From: Marinilabiliales bacterium
Lineage (GTDB): Bacteria; Bacteroidota; Bacteroidia; Bacteroidales; BM523
Reading direction: 5' to 3'
NCBI GenBank assembly: GCA_002869425.1
Contig: PKSZ01000443.1
Span: forward strand, 1-6,491
DNA: 6,491 nucleotides
The position numbers were made by a program, and so were the translations under genes. Below, piece by piece: positions 5,904 to 6,491 of this stretch (positions within the stretch are counted from its first letter, which is position 1; each line of letters begins with the position of its first letter). The notes below the pieces were generated by a model. That model was not told the origin of the DNA. It saw nothing but the letters and a program-made list of their open reading frames with translations, and ran no database searches.

Positions 5904-6037
5904 CAAGTGGCCTGAAAGTTGTCGTGGATAGTATATTTTCAAATGGGTTTGGCGATATAATTCCTTTAATACATCATTTTCAGATTCTGTATGCTCACTG
6001 ATATAGTATTCCAGTTTCTTTGAATAATGCTCCATTG

Positions 6038-6491
6038 TTATCTGTATATCAAAAGTGATAGTTTTTCAGTATCGTATGCTTCCCTTGCAATTTCAATGAT
6101 ATTGTTGGCATCAATTGCTTCTATATCTTTTTGTATTTTGTCAATGGAATCAATTTTGTTGAATAGCAAAAAGCTCTTGGCCAAAGTATAAATTAAGTTG
6201 GCATTTGAATCAGCAGAAACAGCAAGTTGGCCAATCATTTGTTTTTTAGCTCTGTGCAATTGCATTGTACCCATGGTTGTATGCTGTATCTTTTTTAATT
6301 CTTTATAGACAAGATTCAGGCTTTTTTCAAGATTCTCTTTATCAGTTCCAAAATAGATACTTGCAAGTCCCGTATCTACGTAGGGAGTATAATTTGCTTC
6401 AACTGAATATACCAGCCCAAATTTTTCTCTTAAAGATAGGTTTAGCCTTGAATTCATTCCCGGACCGGCCAGAATATTTGTAAGTAAAAGC
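6038..6491 (-). CDS. M16 family peptidase (pitrilysin/insulinase-like), C-terminal part; runs off right edge
   Basis: The minus-strand frame is open from the window edge to the TAA at 6038-6040, giving about 150 residues without their start. The frame begins LLLTNILAGPGMNSRLNL, continues SLREKFGLVYSVEANYTPY and then GLASIYFGTD. These match the C-terminal domain of M16 peptidases, where GGPGMNSRL and REKxGLxYxV are hallmark segments. The HxxEH zinc motif belongs to the N-terminal domain and is not in the window, so catalytic competence cannot be judged. An internal ATG at 6457 is not the true start, because the frame and the family similarity continue upstream. The O-methyltransferase gene follows 2 bp downstream, suggesting co-transcription; such adjacency of M16 and methyltransferase genes seems familiar in Bacteroidota, but I cannot verify it. 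Confidence 0.9.
   Translation of the reverse strand, partial: LLLTNILAGPGMNSRLNLSLREKFGLVYSVEANYTPYVDTGLASIYFGTDKENLEKSLNLVYKELKKIQHTTMGTMQLHRAKKQMIGQLAVSADSNANLIYTLAKSFLLFNKIDSIDKIQKDIEAIDANNIIEIAREAYDTEKLSLLIYR

Larger units (their letters stand above)
5391..6035 (-). pseudogene. Class I SAM-dependent O-methyltransferase interrupted by an in-frame stop
   Basis: Reading the minus strand from the ATG at 6035, one frame runs 214 codons to the TAA at 5391-5393, the usual length of the bacterial O-methyltransferase (caffeoyl-CoA OMT-like) family. Codon 45 is TAA (5901-5903), so the frame is broken once. The residues around it read SGHL, stop, GKSLEM, and relatives have Gln at that place (SGHLQG). 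One C-to-T change (CAA to TAA; plus-strand G to A at 5903) explains it. Downstream, the SAM-binding ILEIGTFTGYSA and the catalytic or metal-binding MDAEKNEY and ADNVLWSGKV motifs are intact. The start lies 2 bp after the M16 stop, so the two genes are co-transcribed. It may be a recent pseudogene, a sequencing or assembly error, or a recoded gene. TAA ends other genes here normally, which argues against a changed genetic code. Confidence 0.8.

Noticed and set aside
5391..6035. Reassignment of TAA to Gln as an explanation of the in-frame stop
   Set aside because: TAA terminates several genes here (5388, 6038, 4823 and the same methyltransferase at 5391) at family-appropriate ends, so a changed code is not supported.
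1..6491. Mobile elements, CRISPR arrays, tRNA or rRNA genes
   Set aside because: I saw no repeat units, transposase or integrase motifs, cloverleaf or rRNA-like sequence on either strand.

Overview
The window is AT-rich, protein-dense DNA from a member of the Bacteroidota. The evidence is a type IX secretion (T9SS) type A sorting domain, a small lipoprotein with a Bacteroidota-style lipobox, almost no Shine-Dalgarno sequences, and several promoter-like TTTG / TAnnTTTG pairs of the kind used by the Bacteroidota primary sigma factor. A gut or environmental Bacteroidales, Marinilabiliales or Cytophagales lineage would fit; the order cannot be fixed from this sequence.

Layout, left to right. (1) Bases 1-72 (minus) hold only the signal peptide of an exported protein that runs off the left edge. 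Its 188-bp upstream region contains nested inverted repeats and a consensus -7 box. (2) Bases 261-1876 (minus) form a two-gene operon: an outer-membrane beta-barrel-like protein of unknown function, then lipA (lipoyl synthase), overlapping by ATGA. The operon's best -7 box lies only 4 bp before the start codon, which suggests a leaderless mRNA. (3) Bases 1970-2098 (minus) encode a 42-residue lipoprotein with a near-perfect promoter. (4) Bases 2320-4823 (plus) form a second operon: an NfsA-like nitroreductase followed by a TamA/BamA-type Omp85 outer-membrane protein. (5) Bases 4894-5388 (plus) encode a very short T9SS-sorted protein with almost no cargo domain. (6) Bases 5391-6491 (minus) hold an M16 peptidase (its C-terminal part only) followed 2 bp later by a class I SAM-dependent O-methyltransferase. 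The methyltransferase reading frame is broken by a single in-frame TAA at codon 45, in a SGHL*GKSLEM context where family members normally carry Gln.

Most of the genes concern the cell envelope (barrel protein, lipoprotein, Omp85, T9SS cargo), next to one cofactor gene (lipA). I see no mobile element, CRISPR array, tRNA or rRNA, and no strong evidence for a new multi-gene system. The most notable points are the nonsense-interrupted methyltransferase, the tiny lipoprotein, the nearly cargo-free T9SS protein, and the nitroreductase-Omp85 pairing.
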